The position numbers and the translations under genes are program-made. The notes beneath the pieces are model-generated. The model did not search any database. It was not told the origin of the DNA and saw only the letters and a list, made by a program, of their open reading frames with translations. 44,561 nt of DNA from NCBI GenBank assembly GCA_037443685.1, contig JBBINX010000009.1, positions 1 to 44,561 of the forward strand, given 5' to 3'. This DNA comes from JAHJRJ01 sp037443685 (GTDB taxonomy: Bacteria > Bacteroidota > Ignavibacteria > UBA10030 > BY39). Below are positions 8,398 to 16,955 of this stretch, in pieces (the stretch's first letter is position 1; each line of letters starts with the position of its first letter).

Positions 8398-10733
8398 TGT
8401 TCTTTAGGAGATAACCTGTTCAACACGAACGCTATCTGACCAAGCGAGATACCACCATCATTTGGTGGAACACGCTGATGCCAATATACGAAAATTTTTT
8501 CAGACTTTAATAATTTGATTGTTCTTTCTAACAAAATTTTATTTTGAAAACATCCACCACTCAACAGAACTTTATTTTCACCAATATTTTGAACAGAGTC
8601 CAATATAGTTCGAGCTAATGTGTTATGAAATTTTGCCGAGATAACTGATTTATCAACTTTACTTTTCAGGTCAGTGATTATTTGGTAAATTATTGGTTTC
8701 CAATTAATTATTGATGGATTTCCTTCAACAATTGTAAATTCGTAAGAATCGACAATCGATTCATCCACTGCAAACTCTAACATCATTGCTGATTGTCCCT
8801 CGAATTTCGTTCGCTGACTAATTCCAATCATGGAAGCCACAGCATCGAACAACCTTCCCACGCTCGAAGTTACAGGGGAATTAATGTTCTTGTTCAACAT
8901 TGTTTTTAAAGTATCGAGTTCCGATTTGGAAAAGTTATGAATTAACAGATGCTGATATATCCAATTTTGCTCATCAAAAATTGAATCTCCGTAAGTTTCG
9001 AATAGAACACTTAACGCAGAACGACGCGGTTCCTTAATTGCAACTTCACCCCCTGGTAATTTAAATTGTCTAATAGTAATAACGCGTTCGTACGATTTTC
9101 CATCGCATTTAAAAAATTCACCACCCCAAATTGTACCGTCAAGTCCGTAACCCGTTCCATCCCAAGCCACAGCTACAGCAGTACCCTTTACCTGATTTTC
9201 TGCGCGACAAGAAGCAATGTGAGCAATATGGTGTTGAATTTTTTGTGGTTCAATATTTATCTGTTGAGTGTATTTTGTTGATAAATAATCAGGGTGTAAA
9301 TCGCACACTATTTCAGGGCGGTCTATATTGTAGAGCTTTTGAAAATCTTTGATAGTTTTTGTAAATGCGTCGAATGCTTCGCTAGTTTCCAAATCACCGA
9401 TATGCTGACTTATGAAAATATTATTAGTTTTGGATATTGCAATTGTATTTTTGAGATGCGCTCCGACAGCGATAATAGATTTTTCCTTCGAACCTTCACC
9501 ACCGAATGAATAATCGAGTATGATTGGTAATGGCGCATACCCGCGAGCCCGGCGAAGAACCATTTCCCGTTCCAAAATAATCCTGACTATCGAATCATCC
9601 ACCTGACGTACAATCGGTCGGTTGTGGACAAGAAAGTAATCAGCGATGCCATTCATTCTATTCATCGCATCATTCTCATCAATACACATTGGTTCATCAG
9701 ACAAGTTACCGCTTGTTGCTATTATTGGGAATTCCAATTCTTTCATCAAGAGATGGTGTAACGGTGTATATGGTAGCATCGCTCCAAGATATGGATTATT
9801 CGGGGCGACAAGCGAAGAGACTTGAGATATAAGATGTGAGATGTGCGATTGTTGATTTCCGATTTGAAGTTTTCTCTTTAGCAAAACAATAGGAGACTCA
9901 AGGGAACAAATGAGTCGCTCTTCGAGAGAAGATAATTGGCAAACTTTTTGAATAGACTCGATAGTTGGAAACATAAGTGCAAAAGGTTTTTCGTCACGGT
10001 GTTTGCGTGTCCTGAGTCGCATTATCGATTCATCGTTCCGAGCATCGCAAAGTAGTTGAAAACCACCGAGTCCTTTTAAGGCGACAATGTTACCGTTGCG
10101 TATTGCTTTCGACGCATCAGCTAAAGCTGTATCGAATTTAGAAATTCTACGCCCATTTTCGTCCCAAAGTTCTATGTGAGGACCGCAAGCGTAACACGCA
10201 ATAGGTTGTGCGTGAAACCTGCGGTCGAGTGGATTCTCATATTCTGCCCGACAATCTTCGCACACCTTAAAAATCTTCATCGAAGTGTTGGGCCTATCGT
10301 ACGGGAGTGATTCAATAATAGAAAAACGAGGCCCACAGTTTGTACAGTTGATGAAAGGATAAAGGTAACGGCGGTCATTCTTATCGAACATTTCTTTTAA
10401 GCAATCGGGACATACTGCGATATCGGGTAAAATGAGAGCTGATGTCTCTCCGTCGAGCTTACTTTTTCGGATTTCAAATTGAGAGAAACCTGCAGCATCA
10501 AGAAAGGAAAATTCCATACTGTTAATAATGGCACGGGGTGGCTTTTCTTTTTCGATTCGACATACAAAGCTATCTAACACTGATTTTTCACCATCAACCT
10601 CGATAAAAACACCGTTTGGGGAATTAAGTACATAACCGCATAATCCAATTTCCTTAGCGAGTCGGTAAATAAACGGCCGAAATCCAACACCTTGAACCGC
10701 ACCGCGAATTATTATATATAAACGTTGAATCAT
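8370..10733 (-). CDS. hypF: carbamoyltransferase HypF
   Basis: HypF makes carbamoyl-AMP from carbamoyl phosphate and ATP and transfers the carbamoyl group to HypE. ATG at 10733 gives 787 residues and starts directly at the acylphosphatase domain (RGAVQGVGFRPF); an upstream TTG at 10754 is less likely. Domains in order: acylphosphatase (1-90), two zinc fingers of the C-x2-C-x18-C-x2-C type (CPDC...CTNC and CEDC...CYAC), a YrdC-like nucleotide-binding domain, and a Kae1-like transferase domain with the metal motif HHIAHIASC and GGCFQNKILLE near the end. Inside the YrdC part, just before LVAPNNPYLGAMLPYTPLHH, sits a non-conserved segment of about 16 residues encoded by a 7-bp repeat array. First gene of the operon, divergent from rpmB. 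Confidence 0.96.
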   Translation of the reverse strand: MIQRLYIIIRGAVQGVGFRPFIYRLAKEIGLCGYVLNSPNGVFIEVDGEKSVLDSFVCRIEKEKPPRAIINSMEFSFLDAAGFSQFEIRKSKLDGETSALILPDIAVCPDCLKEMFDKNDRRYLYPFINCTNCGPRFSIIESLPYDRPNTSMKIFKVCEDCRAEYENPLDRRFHAQPIACYACGPHIELWDENGRRISKFDTALADASKAIRNGNIVALKGLGGFQLLCDARNDESIMRLRTRKHRDEKPFALMFPTIESIQKVCQLSSLEERLICSLESPIVLLKRKLQIGNQQSHISHLISQVSSLVAPNNPYLGAMLPYTPLHHLLMKELEFPIIATSGNLSDEPMCIDENDAMNRMNGIADYFLVHNRPIVRQVDDSIVRIILEREMVLRRARGYAPLPIILDYSFGGEGSKEKSIIAVGAHLKNTIAISKTNNIFISQHIGDLETSEAFDAFTKTIKDFQKLYNIDRPEIVCDLHPDYLSTKYTQQINIEPQKIQHHIAHIASCRAENQVKGTAVAVAWDGTGYGLDGTIWGGEFFKCDGKSYERVITIRQFKLPGGEVAIKEPRRSALSVLFETYGDSIFDEQNWIYQHLLIHNFSKSELDTLKTMLNKNINSPVTSSVGRLFDAVASMIGISQRTKFEGQSAMMLEFAVDESIVDSYEFTIVEGNPSIINWKPIIYQIITDLKSKVDKSVISAKFHNTLARTILDSVQNIGENKVLLSGGCFQNKILLERTIKLLKSEKIFVYWHQRVPPNDGGISLGQIAFVLNRLSPKEQIINHKSKI
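9818..9866. repeat. 7-bp tandem repeat inside the hypF coding sequence
   Basis: AGACTTG, AGATATA, AGATGTG, AGATGTG, CGATTGT, TGATTTC, CGATTTG: seven 7-base units in register on the plus strand. The reading frame is kept and encodes QIGNQQSHISHLISQV in HypF, between the conserved PIVLLKRK and LVAPNNPYLG blocks where family members have a shorter link. It resembles the arrays at 6934-6998 and 8349-8397. Confidence 0.78.
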
Positions 10734-10846
10734 TTTCGAATAAATATATATCAAGTTCGCTACATTACCAAATTTAATAACGATCGTTGAATATGTACAG
10801 ATTGTCTAAATATATTGTCTCCAATATCAACAACCCATGATTTTAA

Positions 10847-10874
10847 TTGCTTCTAACTTACAATTTCGTTATAT
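10847..10874 (+). promoter_or_regulatory. possible rpmB promoter
   Basis: TTGCTT (10847-10852) and TTATAT (10869-10874) are separated by 16 bases, and TATATTTA overlaps the second box, partly resembling the Bacteroidota -7 element. A start near 10882 would leave a leader of about 36 bases with AGAGAG just before the ATG of rpmB. Weak evidence from consensus likeness only. Confidence 0.3.
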
Positions 10875-10918
10875 TTACAACACAAATAATTAAGATTTAA
10901 TCGAAAAGAGAGAATAAA

Positions 10919-11110
10919 ATGGCAAAAGTTTGCGATATTTGTGGAAAAAAAACAATCAGCGGCAATAATATAAGTCATGCCCATAATAAAACGCGCCGGA
11001 GATGGCTACCTAATTTACAAGGCGTTCGCGCTCAAATCAACGGAAGACCCGTCCGTATGCGTGTTTGTACCACTTGCATCAAACAGGGCAAAGTAATAAA
11101 AGCTGCTTAG
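10919..11110 (+). CDS. rpmB: 50S ribosomal protein L28
   Basis: A 63-residue L28. The start MAKVCDICGKK and the block HNKTRRRWLPNLQGVR are family signatures. Paired CxxC motifs (C5/C8 and C50/C53) make this the zinc-binding C+ form. It begins the long plus-strand block, but a terminator directly after it suggests that it is transcribed largely on its own. GAGAG lies about 6 bases before the ATG. Confidence 0.97.
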   Translation: MAKVCDICGKKTISGNNISHAHNKTRRRWLPNLQGVRAQINGRPVRMRVCTTCIKQGKVIKAA

Positions 11111-11133
11111 CAGTCGTGCGAATTGTTTTATTG

Positions 11134-11163
11134 AGCTCAACCATTCGGTTGGGCTTTTTTTTT
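11134..11163 (+). terminator. intrinsic terminator after rpmB
   Basis: AGCTCAACC (11134-11142) pairs with GGTTGGGCT (11147-11155) over 9 bp including one G-U pair, with an ATTC tetraloop, followed by a run of nine T. A textbook intrinsic terminator 23 bases after the rpmB stop. Confidence 0.92.
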
Positions 11164-11200
11164 ATATTGCATAATTCCGTTTTTTTATTTAATTATATCT

Positions 11201-11827
11201 ATGGCAAACAACGACACAATTACACTTCCTAATTCTCTATCTTTTATACGAATTATACTCACACCTGTCTTCTTATTTCTTTTTATTTCTGATTCGATTT
11301 TTTACAAACAAATATCGTTAGCGGTCTTTATTGTGGCTGCGCTGACCGATTGGTATGACGGGTGGGTAGCCCGTAGATGGGGATACGTCAGTCGCTTCGG
11401 AACATTCCTCGACCCGCTTGCAGATAAAATTCTATCTTCGGTTGCTCTCGTTGCATTTGCGCAACTCGATCTAATTGATGCATGGATGGTTTGGGTCATT
11501 GTCATCCGGGATATTTTAATAACAGTACTCCGGTCAATCGCAGAATATAAAGACCGACCTGTCGTTACTTCTTCAACAGCAAAAACAAAAACGTTCGCTC
11601 AATATATCGTTATTTATTACATTTTAGTCTTGTACGTAATCAGGACTTTGCCCTTTCTCAAAAATGAATATCCGAACCTTTTTTTAATCGTAGATAATTT
11701 ATTACATTCGCAGGTACTTTTCGGAATGATGCTACTAATAACAATCTTGACGGTTTGGACAGGAGTTTCTTATATCTACACAAATCGGAAATTTATTGCA
11801 TCTCTTTATGAAAAATCAAACCGATAA
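11201..11827 (+). CDS. pgsA: CDP-diacylglycerol-glycerol-3-phosphate 3-phosphatidyltransferase
   Basis: PgsA condenses CDP-diacylglycerol with glycerol-3-phosphate to phosphatidylglycerol phosphate in the inner membrane. The CDP-alcohol phosphotransferase motif D-G-x2-A-R-x8-G-x3-D-x3-D is complete (D53, G54, A57, R58, G67, D71, D75). At least five hydrophobic segments are visible across the 208 residues. The next gene, pgpA, overlaps its 3' end by 20 bases and catalyses the next step, which supports the assignment over phosphatidylcholine or cardiolipin synthase homologues. Confidence 0.93.
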   Translation: MANNDTITLPNSLSFIRIILTPVFLFLFISDSIFYKQISLAVFIVAALTDWYDGWVARRWGYVSRFGTFLDPLADKILSSVALVAFAQLDLIDAWMVWVIVIRDILITVLRSIAEYKDRPVVTSSTAKTKTFAQYIVIYYILVLYVIRTLPFLKNEYPNLFLIVDNLLHSQVLFGMMLLITILTVWTGVSYIYTNRKFIASLYEKSNR

Positions 11828-12284
11828 AACTTATAAAATTCCGTTTATAGCACGACTTTTTGCTACAGGTTTCTATTCAGGGTATTCACCTCTATTCCCC
11901 GGGACAATCGGGTCAGCAGTCGGATTATTAATTTATGCAATACCGGGAATAGAAGAATTACATTACTTCATACCTTTAATAATTGTTTTTTTTATATTCG
12001 GGCTCAAATCATCTTCGATATTAGAAAAAAAACTCTGCGATGACCCCCAGATCGTAGTTATAGATGAAATTGTGGGAATGTGGTGCGCTCTCATTTTTCT
12101 TCCCAAAACAATAATGGTCATAATTAGCTCATTCATTATCTTCAGAATTTTAGATATTATTAAACCCTTTCCGGCAAGAGACAGCGAAAAACTGAGGAAC
12201 GGATGGGGTGTTATGATTGATGATGTAATAGCGGGTATCTATACAAATATCATTCTACAAATATTCATGCATTTCATCATTTAA
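11808..12284 (+). CDS. pgpA: phosphatidylglycerophosphatase A
   Basis: PgpA dephosphorylates phosphatidylglycerol phosphate, completing phosphatidylglycerol synthesis. The motifs YSPLFPGTIGS near the N-terminus and VIDEIVGMW in the middle, with DDVIAGIYTN near the end, are diagnostic. The ATG at 11808 (MKNQTDKTYKIP) is preferred over the TTG at 11796. The overlap with pgsA suggests translational coupling. Four hydrophobic segments fit an inner-membrane protein of about 158 residues. Confidence 0.93.
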   Translation: MKNQTDKTYKIPFIARLFATGFYSGYSPLFPGTIGSAVGLLIYAIPGIEELHYFIPLIIVFFIFGLKSSSILEKKLCDDPQIVVIDEIVGMWCALIFLPKTIMVIISSFIIFRILDIIKPFPARDSEKLRNGWGVMIDDVIAGIYTNIILQIFMHFII

Positions 12285-12291
12285 TGAGTTT

Positions 12292-13542
12292 ATGACAGCT
12301 TCGATAATTACAATAGGTGACGAGCTTTTAATAGGCCAAGTAGTCAACACGAATGGTGCATATATCGCAGATGCGTTAAATAAGGTCGGTGTTAGTGTTA
12401 AAAATATTCTAACTATAGGAGACATACAAATCGATATTTTTCACACATTCCGTAAGGAATTTTTTAAAAATGATATTGTAATATCGACAGGTGGATTAGG
12501 ACCGACGCACGACGACATAACAAAGAAAACTCTCTGTAAATTTTTTAAGACAAAATTAGTTCAAAATGAAGAAGTAAAAGCCAATGTAGAACGAATTCTC
12601 GCGATGCGTGATATGAAGTGGACTGCCGCAGCAGAGGAGCAGACGTTTGTTCCTGCCGGCTGCAAAATTATCCCGAATAAACACGGAACAGCCCCCGGCA
12701 TGCTCTTCGAGCGTGACAGTAAGTTTTTTATCGCTCTGCCGGGTGTTCCTTATGAAATGAAAGAGATGATGAATCAATTCGTGGTTCCATTCCTTTTAAA
12801 TTTTAATAAAGGGAGAACCATTTTGCACCGAACATTGTGCACGACTGGAATTACCGAAGCATTTCTCTCTGAACTAATTGGTGATATCGATGAACTAATC
12901 CCGCAAAGCGGAACTTCTTTAGCTTTTCTTCCTTCACCAACCGGAGTGCGTCTGAGAATTTCAGCTACGGGTGATTCCTACGAAAATGTTTCTAAAATAA
13001 TATCTGAAGTCGAAAATCAAATTAGATTAAAGATTAATAATTATATTTACGGCACCGACAAAGACGAACTCGAGGAAGTTTTAGGTAAACTGTTATCTGA
13101 AAGAAACCTTACGATCGCAGTTGCCGAATCGTGCACAGGTGGCTTAATCGCAGACCGGCTTACCGACGTTCCGGGTAGCTCAAAATATTTCGAGCGTGGC
13201 ATAGTTACTTACAGCAATAGATCGAAAATTGAGTTATTAAGCGTTCCAGAAAATTTAATAACTAAACACGGAGCGGTCAGTGAAGAGGTTGCGAAAGCAA
13301 TGGCTGTGGGAATTCGGGAATCATCTAATGCAGATATCGGAATATCAACGACAGGTATAGCAGGTCCTACAGGCGCCACTCCCGAGAAACCTCTCGGTTT
13401 AGTATGGATAGGTTATTCAGATTCGAAAAATTTAATCGCAAAAAAATTCCTGTTTGGTGATGACAGAGTTCGTGTAAAAATTCGTTCTTCTCAGGCAGCG
13501 ATGGAACTTGTCCGCAAGATAATTTTAAATATCCAAATATAA
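12292..13542 (+). CDS. cinA: CinA family protein (NMN deamidase / competence-damage protein)
   Basis: A 416-residue full-length CinA. The N-terminal MoCF-like domain (about 1-170; IITIGDELLIGQVVNTN, STGGLGPTHDD) is followed by a C-terminal CinA domain (about 255-416; AVAESCTGGLIADRLTDVPG, STTGIAGPTGA). In characterised members the C-terminal domain deamidates nicotinamide mononucleotide for pyridine nucleotide recycling, and the N-terminal domain can have ADP-ribose pyrophosphatase activity. The position ahead of recA is a widely conserved gene order. It starts 7 bases after pgpA. Confidence 0.95.
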   Translation: MTASIITIGDELLIGQVVNTNGAYIADALNKVGVSVKNILTIGDIQIDIFHTFRKEFFKNDIVISTGGLGPTHDDITKKTLCKFFKTKLVQNEEVKANVERILAMRDMKWTAAAEEQTFVPAGCKIIPNKHGTAPGMLFERDSKFFIALPGVPYEMKEMMNQFVVPFLLNFNKGRTILHRTLCTTGITEAFLSELIGDIDELIPQSGTSLAFLPSPTGVRLRISATGDSYENVSKIISEVENQIRLKINNYIYGTDKDELEEVLGKLLSERNLTIAVAESCTGGLIADRLTDVPGSSKYFERGIVTYSNRSKIELLSVPENLITKHGAVSEEVAKAMAVGIRESSNADIGISTTGIAGPTGATPEKPLGLVWIGYSDSKNLIAKKFLFGDDRVRVKIRSSQAAMELVRKIILNIQI

Positions 13543-13544
13543 CA

Positions 13545-14111
13545 ATGAGAATCTTTATAGCAATAGATACACCAGAATCTATAAAACAAGAGATAGAAAC
13601 GATACAACAGAAATTGAAATCAGCCGGTGCAGATGTTCGTTGGGAATCGCAGAATAAATTCCATATTACGATAAAATTTTTAGGAGATACTAAAGAAGAA
13701 TTACTACCAAAAATTTACGAAATAATAAAAAATATATCGACTAAGATTTACACTTTTCCACTTATTTACCGTAATTTGGGCTGTTTTCCGAATAAACGAC
13801 AACCGCGTGTAATATGGATCGGGTGCGAGGATGTAACAAGCTCTCTCACTAAGCTTAAAATGGAATTAGACGTAAACCTAAAAAGTTTAGGATTCGAGAT
13901 AGAAGACAGAGAATTCCACCCTCACATTACATTGGGAAGAGTCAAAAGCCAGACAGGAATCAAAAACTTGATTCCTATAATAGAAAGTCTTAACTTTGAA
14001 TCAAGAATCACCGAATGCCGGGAGATCTTAATCGTGAGAAGTGTTCTAAAGTCTTCCGGATCTGATTATACAATATTAAAATCGATTAATTTAAATAGTA
14101 AAAAGAAATGA
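13545..14111 (+). CDS. thpR: RNA 2',3'-cyclic phosphodiesterase
   Basis: A member of the 2H phosphoesterase (LigT) family, which opens 2',3'-cyclic phosphate RNA ends to 2'-phosphates. Both catalytic HxTx tetrads are present: H40-I-T-I and H127-I-T-L. The start MRIFIAIDTP is typical. The length, 188 residues, is normal. It follows cinA by 2 bases and overlaps the next gene by 4 (ATGA), so it is in the same operon. Confidence 0.93.
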   Translation: MRIFIAIDTPESIKQEIETIQQKLKSAGADVRWESQNKFHITIKFLGDTKEELLPKIYEIIKNISTKIYTFPLIYRNLGCFPNKRQPRVIWIGCEDVTSSLTKLKMELDVNLKSLGFEIEDREFHPHITLGRVKSQTGIKNLIPIIESLNFESRITECREILIVRSVLKSSGSDYTILKSINLNSKKK

Positions 14112-14518
14112 CTGCAAAAAAAAATAGAAGTAGTAAAAATTCAAAAACACTATTTTTAATAGACGACGAGAATTTATGGCTTGAAGCGATGGAAATTGTT
14201 CTAAAAGAAGAACCTTACAAAATCGTTACCGCTGACAGTGGAACAAAAGCATTGACAAAATTATCGAAGTTAAAGCCGGACTTAATAATCAGCGATTTAA
14301 GAATGCCTGATATGAATGGTTACGAACTATTCGACAGAATAAAAAATAATCCGAAACTTCGCAATGTACCGTTTGTATTTATGTCGGGGTTTGATGACTA
14401 CGACGCGAAACGTTTTGCAAAGACAATCGGTGTTAATGATTATTTTACAAAACCTTTCGACACCGAAGAGATGAAAAGTTTAGTCTTGAGTTTACTCCAA
14501 AAATACAATAAACTTTAA
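14108..14518 (+). CDS. single-domain response regulator (CheY-like receiver)
   Basis: A stand-alone receiver domain of 136 residues. The acidic pair D19/D20, phosphoacceptor D63 in LIISDLRMPD, conserved S93 and K115 in YFTKPF are all present, so it should be phosphorylatable. There is no output domain and no kinase gene nearby on this strand. A basic, Ser/Asn-rich N-terminus of about 13 residues precedes the domain. It overlaps thpR by 4 bases and lies 41 bases before recA, which places a signalling protein inside a DNA-repair operon; its partner and role are unknown. Confidence 0.9.
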   Translation: MTAKKNRSSKNSKTLFLIDDENLWLEAMEIVLKEEPYKIVTADSGTKALTKLSKLKPDLIISDLRMPDMNGYELFDRIKNNPKLRNVPFVFMSGFDDYDAKRFAKTIGVNDYFTKPFDTEEMKSLVLSLLQKYNKL

Positions 14519-14559
14519 AAACTGCAATTTAACTTTTACTAAATTTTCGTGGAGAATAT

Positions 14560-15636
14560 ATGATAGAAGAAAGTAATAAAGAATCTCGTTCGCAAACATT
14601 AAAAATTGCAATCGACCAAATAGAAAAACAGCACGGCAAAGGTGCAATCATGCGCCTCGGCGACCGCCCTATAGTAAAAATGGAAGTCATACCGAGCGGG
14701 TCAATTTCACTCGATGCTGCACTCGGCATTGGTGGTTATCCACGAGGAAGGGTGATAGAAATTTTTGGACCTGAATCATCCGGTAAAACTACACTCTGCC
14801 TACATATCATCGCCGAAGCTCAGAAGCGGGGCGGGATAGCAGCGTTTATAGACACAGAACACGCTCTCGATACTAACTATGCTAAGCGACTCGGCATTGA
14901 TATTAACAACTTATTATTGTCGCAACCTGAATTTGGCGAACAAGCTCTCGAGATAGTTGAAACATTAGTGAGGAGTGGTTCTCTCGACGTGATCATTATC
15001 GACTCTGTCGCTGCATTAACTCCGCGCGCTGAAATCGAAGGTGAGATGGGCGACCCCACGATGGGGGTACAAGCACGCTTAATGTCGCAAGCGTTACGTA
15101 AACTTGCAGCAGCTATTAACAAATCTAAAACATCTGTTATCTTTACAAATCAGTTACGACAAAAAATCGGTGTGATGTTCGGTAATCCGGAAACCACAAC
15201 TGGCGGAAATGCTCTTAAATTTTATGCTTCAATTAGACTCGATGTTCGACGTATTGAAGCCATCAAAGACGGACAGAATATGATTGGCAATAGAACGCGA
15301 GTGAAAGTTGTCAAAAACAAAGTAGCTCCCCCATTTCGTGAAGCTATGTTCGACATTCTATATAACGAGGGAATATCTAAATTGGGCGACTTAATAGATA
15401 CTGCAATCGAACATAATATAATTCAGAAGAGCGGGTCGTGGTTTTCTTACAAAGACGAGCGTATTGGACAAGGACGTGATGTTGTAAAAAAATTCTTTCT
15501 TGAAAATGAAGATGCTGCAAAAGAGGTGGACCAAATTTTAAGAAAGAAATTAGGACTCATCGTTGAAGATGAAACTAAACCGACAAGTTCGGGACCACAA
15601 AAATCAGATACTGTGAAAAAATCTACAAAAAGCTAA
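14560..15636 (+). CDS. recA: recombinase RecA
   Basis: RecA forms the ATP-dependent nucleoprotein filament for strand exchange and SOS signalling. Walker A GPESSGKT (70-77) is present, as are IIDSVAALTPRAEIEGEMGD and the L2 region with NPETTTGGNALKFYAS. The length, 358 residues, is normal, with a charged C-terminal tail. ATG at 14560 has GGAG 7 bases upstream, one of the clearer ribosome binding sites here. recX follows with no gap (the recX ATG directly follows the stop). I see no clear LexA box in the 41-base spacer. Confidence 0.98.
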   Translation: MIEESNKESRSQTLKIAIDQIEKQHGKGAIMRLGDRPIVKMEVIPSGSISLDAALGIGGYPRGRVIEIFGPESSGKTTLCLHIIAEAQKRGGIAAFIDTEHALDTNYAKRLGIDINNLLLSQPEFGEQALEIVETLVRSGSLDVIIIDSVAALTPRAEIEGEMGDPTMGVQARLMSQALRKLAAAINKSKTSVIFTNQLRQKIGVMFGNPETTTGGNALKFYASIRLDVRRIEAIKDGQNMIGNRTRVKVVKNKVAPPFREAMFDILYNEGISKLGDLIDTAIEHNIIQKSGSWFSYKDERIGQGRDVVKKFFLENEDAAKEVDQILRKKLGLIVEDETKPTSSGPQKSDTVKKSTKS

Positions 15637-16953
15637 ATGGTAGTTACAAAACTGCAAATCAATCCCAAAAAGCCTAAATTCGTCAATCTAACATTAGATG
15701 ACCAAAACAGGTATCTTATTCATAAAGACGTAGTAGTAAAATTTGGACTTAAGAAAAACGATACGATATCCGAAACCAAACTAACCGATATATTATATCA
15801 AGATGAATTTTATCGCGCGAAAGATTTGGCATTAAAGTATTTCAGCTATCGTAAAAGAACAGAATACGAATTACGGCAAAAACTCTCTACCCATAAATTT
15901 AATTTGATAGCCATCGATGCAATAATACAAAATTTAAAGAATATTGGTTTGATAAATGAACGAGAATATGCTGAGAGTTTTTTGAATGACACAATCAGAC
16001 GCAAATCGGTAGGCAAGATACTTCTTAAACAGCGACTCCTACAAAAAGGAATCAATAAGGAGACCGTCAATCAATTGATTGAAAAGGTTTATAAAGACAT
16101 AAACGAGAAGGAGAATGCTTTACAAACGGCACGAAAGCAATTAAAAAAATATAAAGGCAGCGGGGGAAAATACGACGAAAAACATAATCAAACACGTCTT
16201 GCGAGCTTCCTCGCCCGCAGAGGCTATTCTTGGGAAATAAGTCATCAAAAAATTATTCAAGACCCAACAAAACACCGAATGAAACGAGTTGTTTTCGACA
16301 TCGAAACCCTTGCCTTCCCTATCGAAACTTTCGATGAGGTACAACAAGAATATCTTCTCAAATTCGCAGATACAGAAGAAAAGCGAGTACAGACACTTCA
16401 ACAACTTAACTTATACGCACCTACCGCACAAATAATTGCCATAGGGATGTACAACCCGGATACGAAAGCGGGAAAAGTTTTTTTTCAATCCGAGATTAAA
16501 GAAGAATACACGAGCGAAGATGGAAAAATGGGTTTTGTATCGGGTGATGAAAAGGAATTACTTGAATGGTTCTGGAGCGCTATAAAACATTACGACCAAT
16601 TCATTACATTTAACGGAAGGTCGTTCGATTGTCCCTTCGTAATGCTAAGATCTGCGATTCTCGGTGTTACTCCGTCCCGTAATTTGATACCGTACAGATA
16701 TGATACAAAAATCCATTGTGACTTATTAGACCAGTTATCCTATTATGGCACTGTTAAGAAATTCAATTTAGATTTCTACTGTAAGGTATTCGGAATCAAG
16801 AGCCCGAAAAGCGAAGGAATAACCGGTTTAGATTTGGGAGATTTATTTAGAGAAAAACGTTTTCGCGAAATAGCACAATATTGCGGTGGAGATATACAAG
16901 CCGAGGCAGAACTTTTTATGATCTGGGATAAATACCTTAATATCACGGTTTAA
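15637..16953 (+). CDS. recX: RecX fused to a PolB-exonuclease-like 3'-5' exonuclease
   Basis: Two proteins are joined in one 438-residue frame. Residues 1-212 are RecX, the regulator that binds in the RecA filament groove: the three-helix repeats include RAKDLALKYFSYRKRTEYEL, LINEREYAESF and the final RLASFLARRGYSWE. From Met215 a complete 3'-5' exonuclease domain of the PolB-related kind (Pfam DNA_pol_B_exo2 type) begins. Its DEDDy residues are all visible: D221 and E223 in DIET, D331 in FNGRSFDCPF, Y415 and D419 in YCGGD. There is no stop or ribosome binding site at the junction (ATG at 16279 could still be an internal start). It lies directly after recA, so a RecA-regulating nuclease is a plausible inference. 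Confidence 0.88.
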   Translation: MVVTKLQINPKKPKFVNLTLDDQNRYLIHKDVVVKFGLKKNDTISETKLTDILYQDEFYRAKDLALKYFSYRKRTEYELRQKLSTHKFNLIAIDAIIQNLKNIGLINEREYAESFLNDTIRRKSVGKILLKQRLLQKGINKETVNQLIEKVYKDINEKENALQTARKQLKKYKGSGGKYDEKHNQTRLASFLARRGYSWEISHQKIIQDPTKHRMKRVVFDIETLAFPIETFDEVQQEYLLKFADTEEKRVQTLQQLNLYAPTAQIIAIGMYNPDTKAGKVFFQSEIKEEYTSEDGKMGFVSGDEKELLEWFWSAIKHYDQFITFNGRSFDCPFVMLRSAILGVTPSRNLIPYRYDTKIHCDLLDQLSYYGTVKKFNLDFYCKVFGIKSPKSEGITGLDLGDLFREKRFREIAQYCGGDIQAEAELFMIWDKYLNITV

Positions 16954-16955
16954 AA

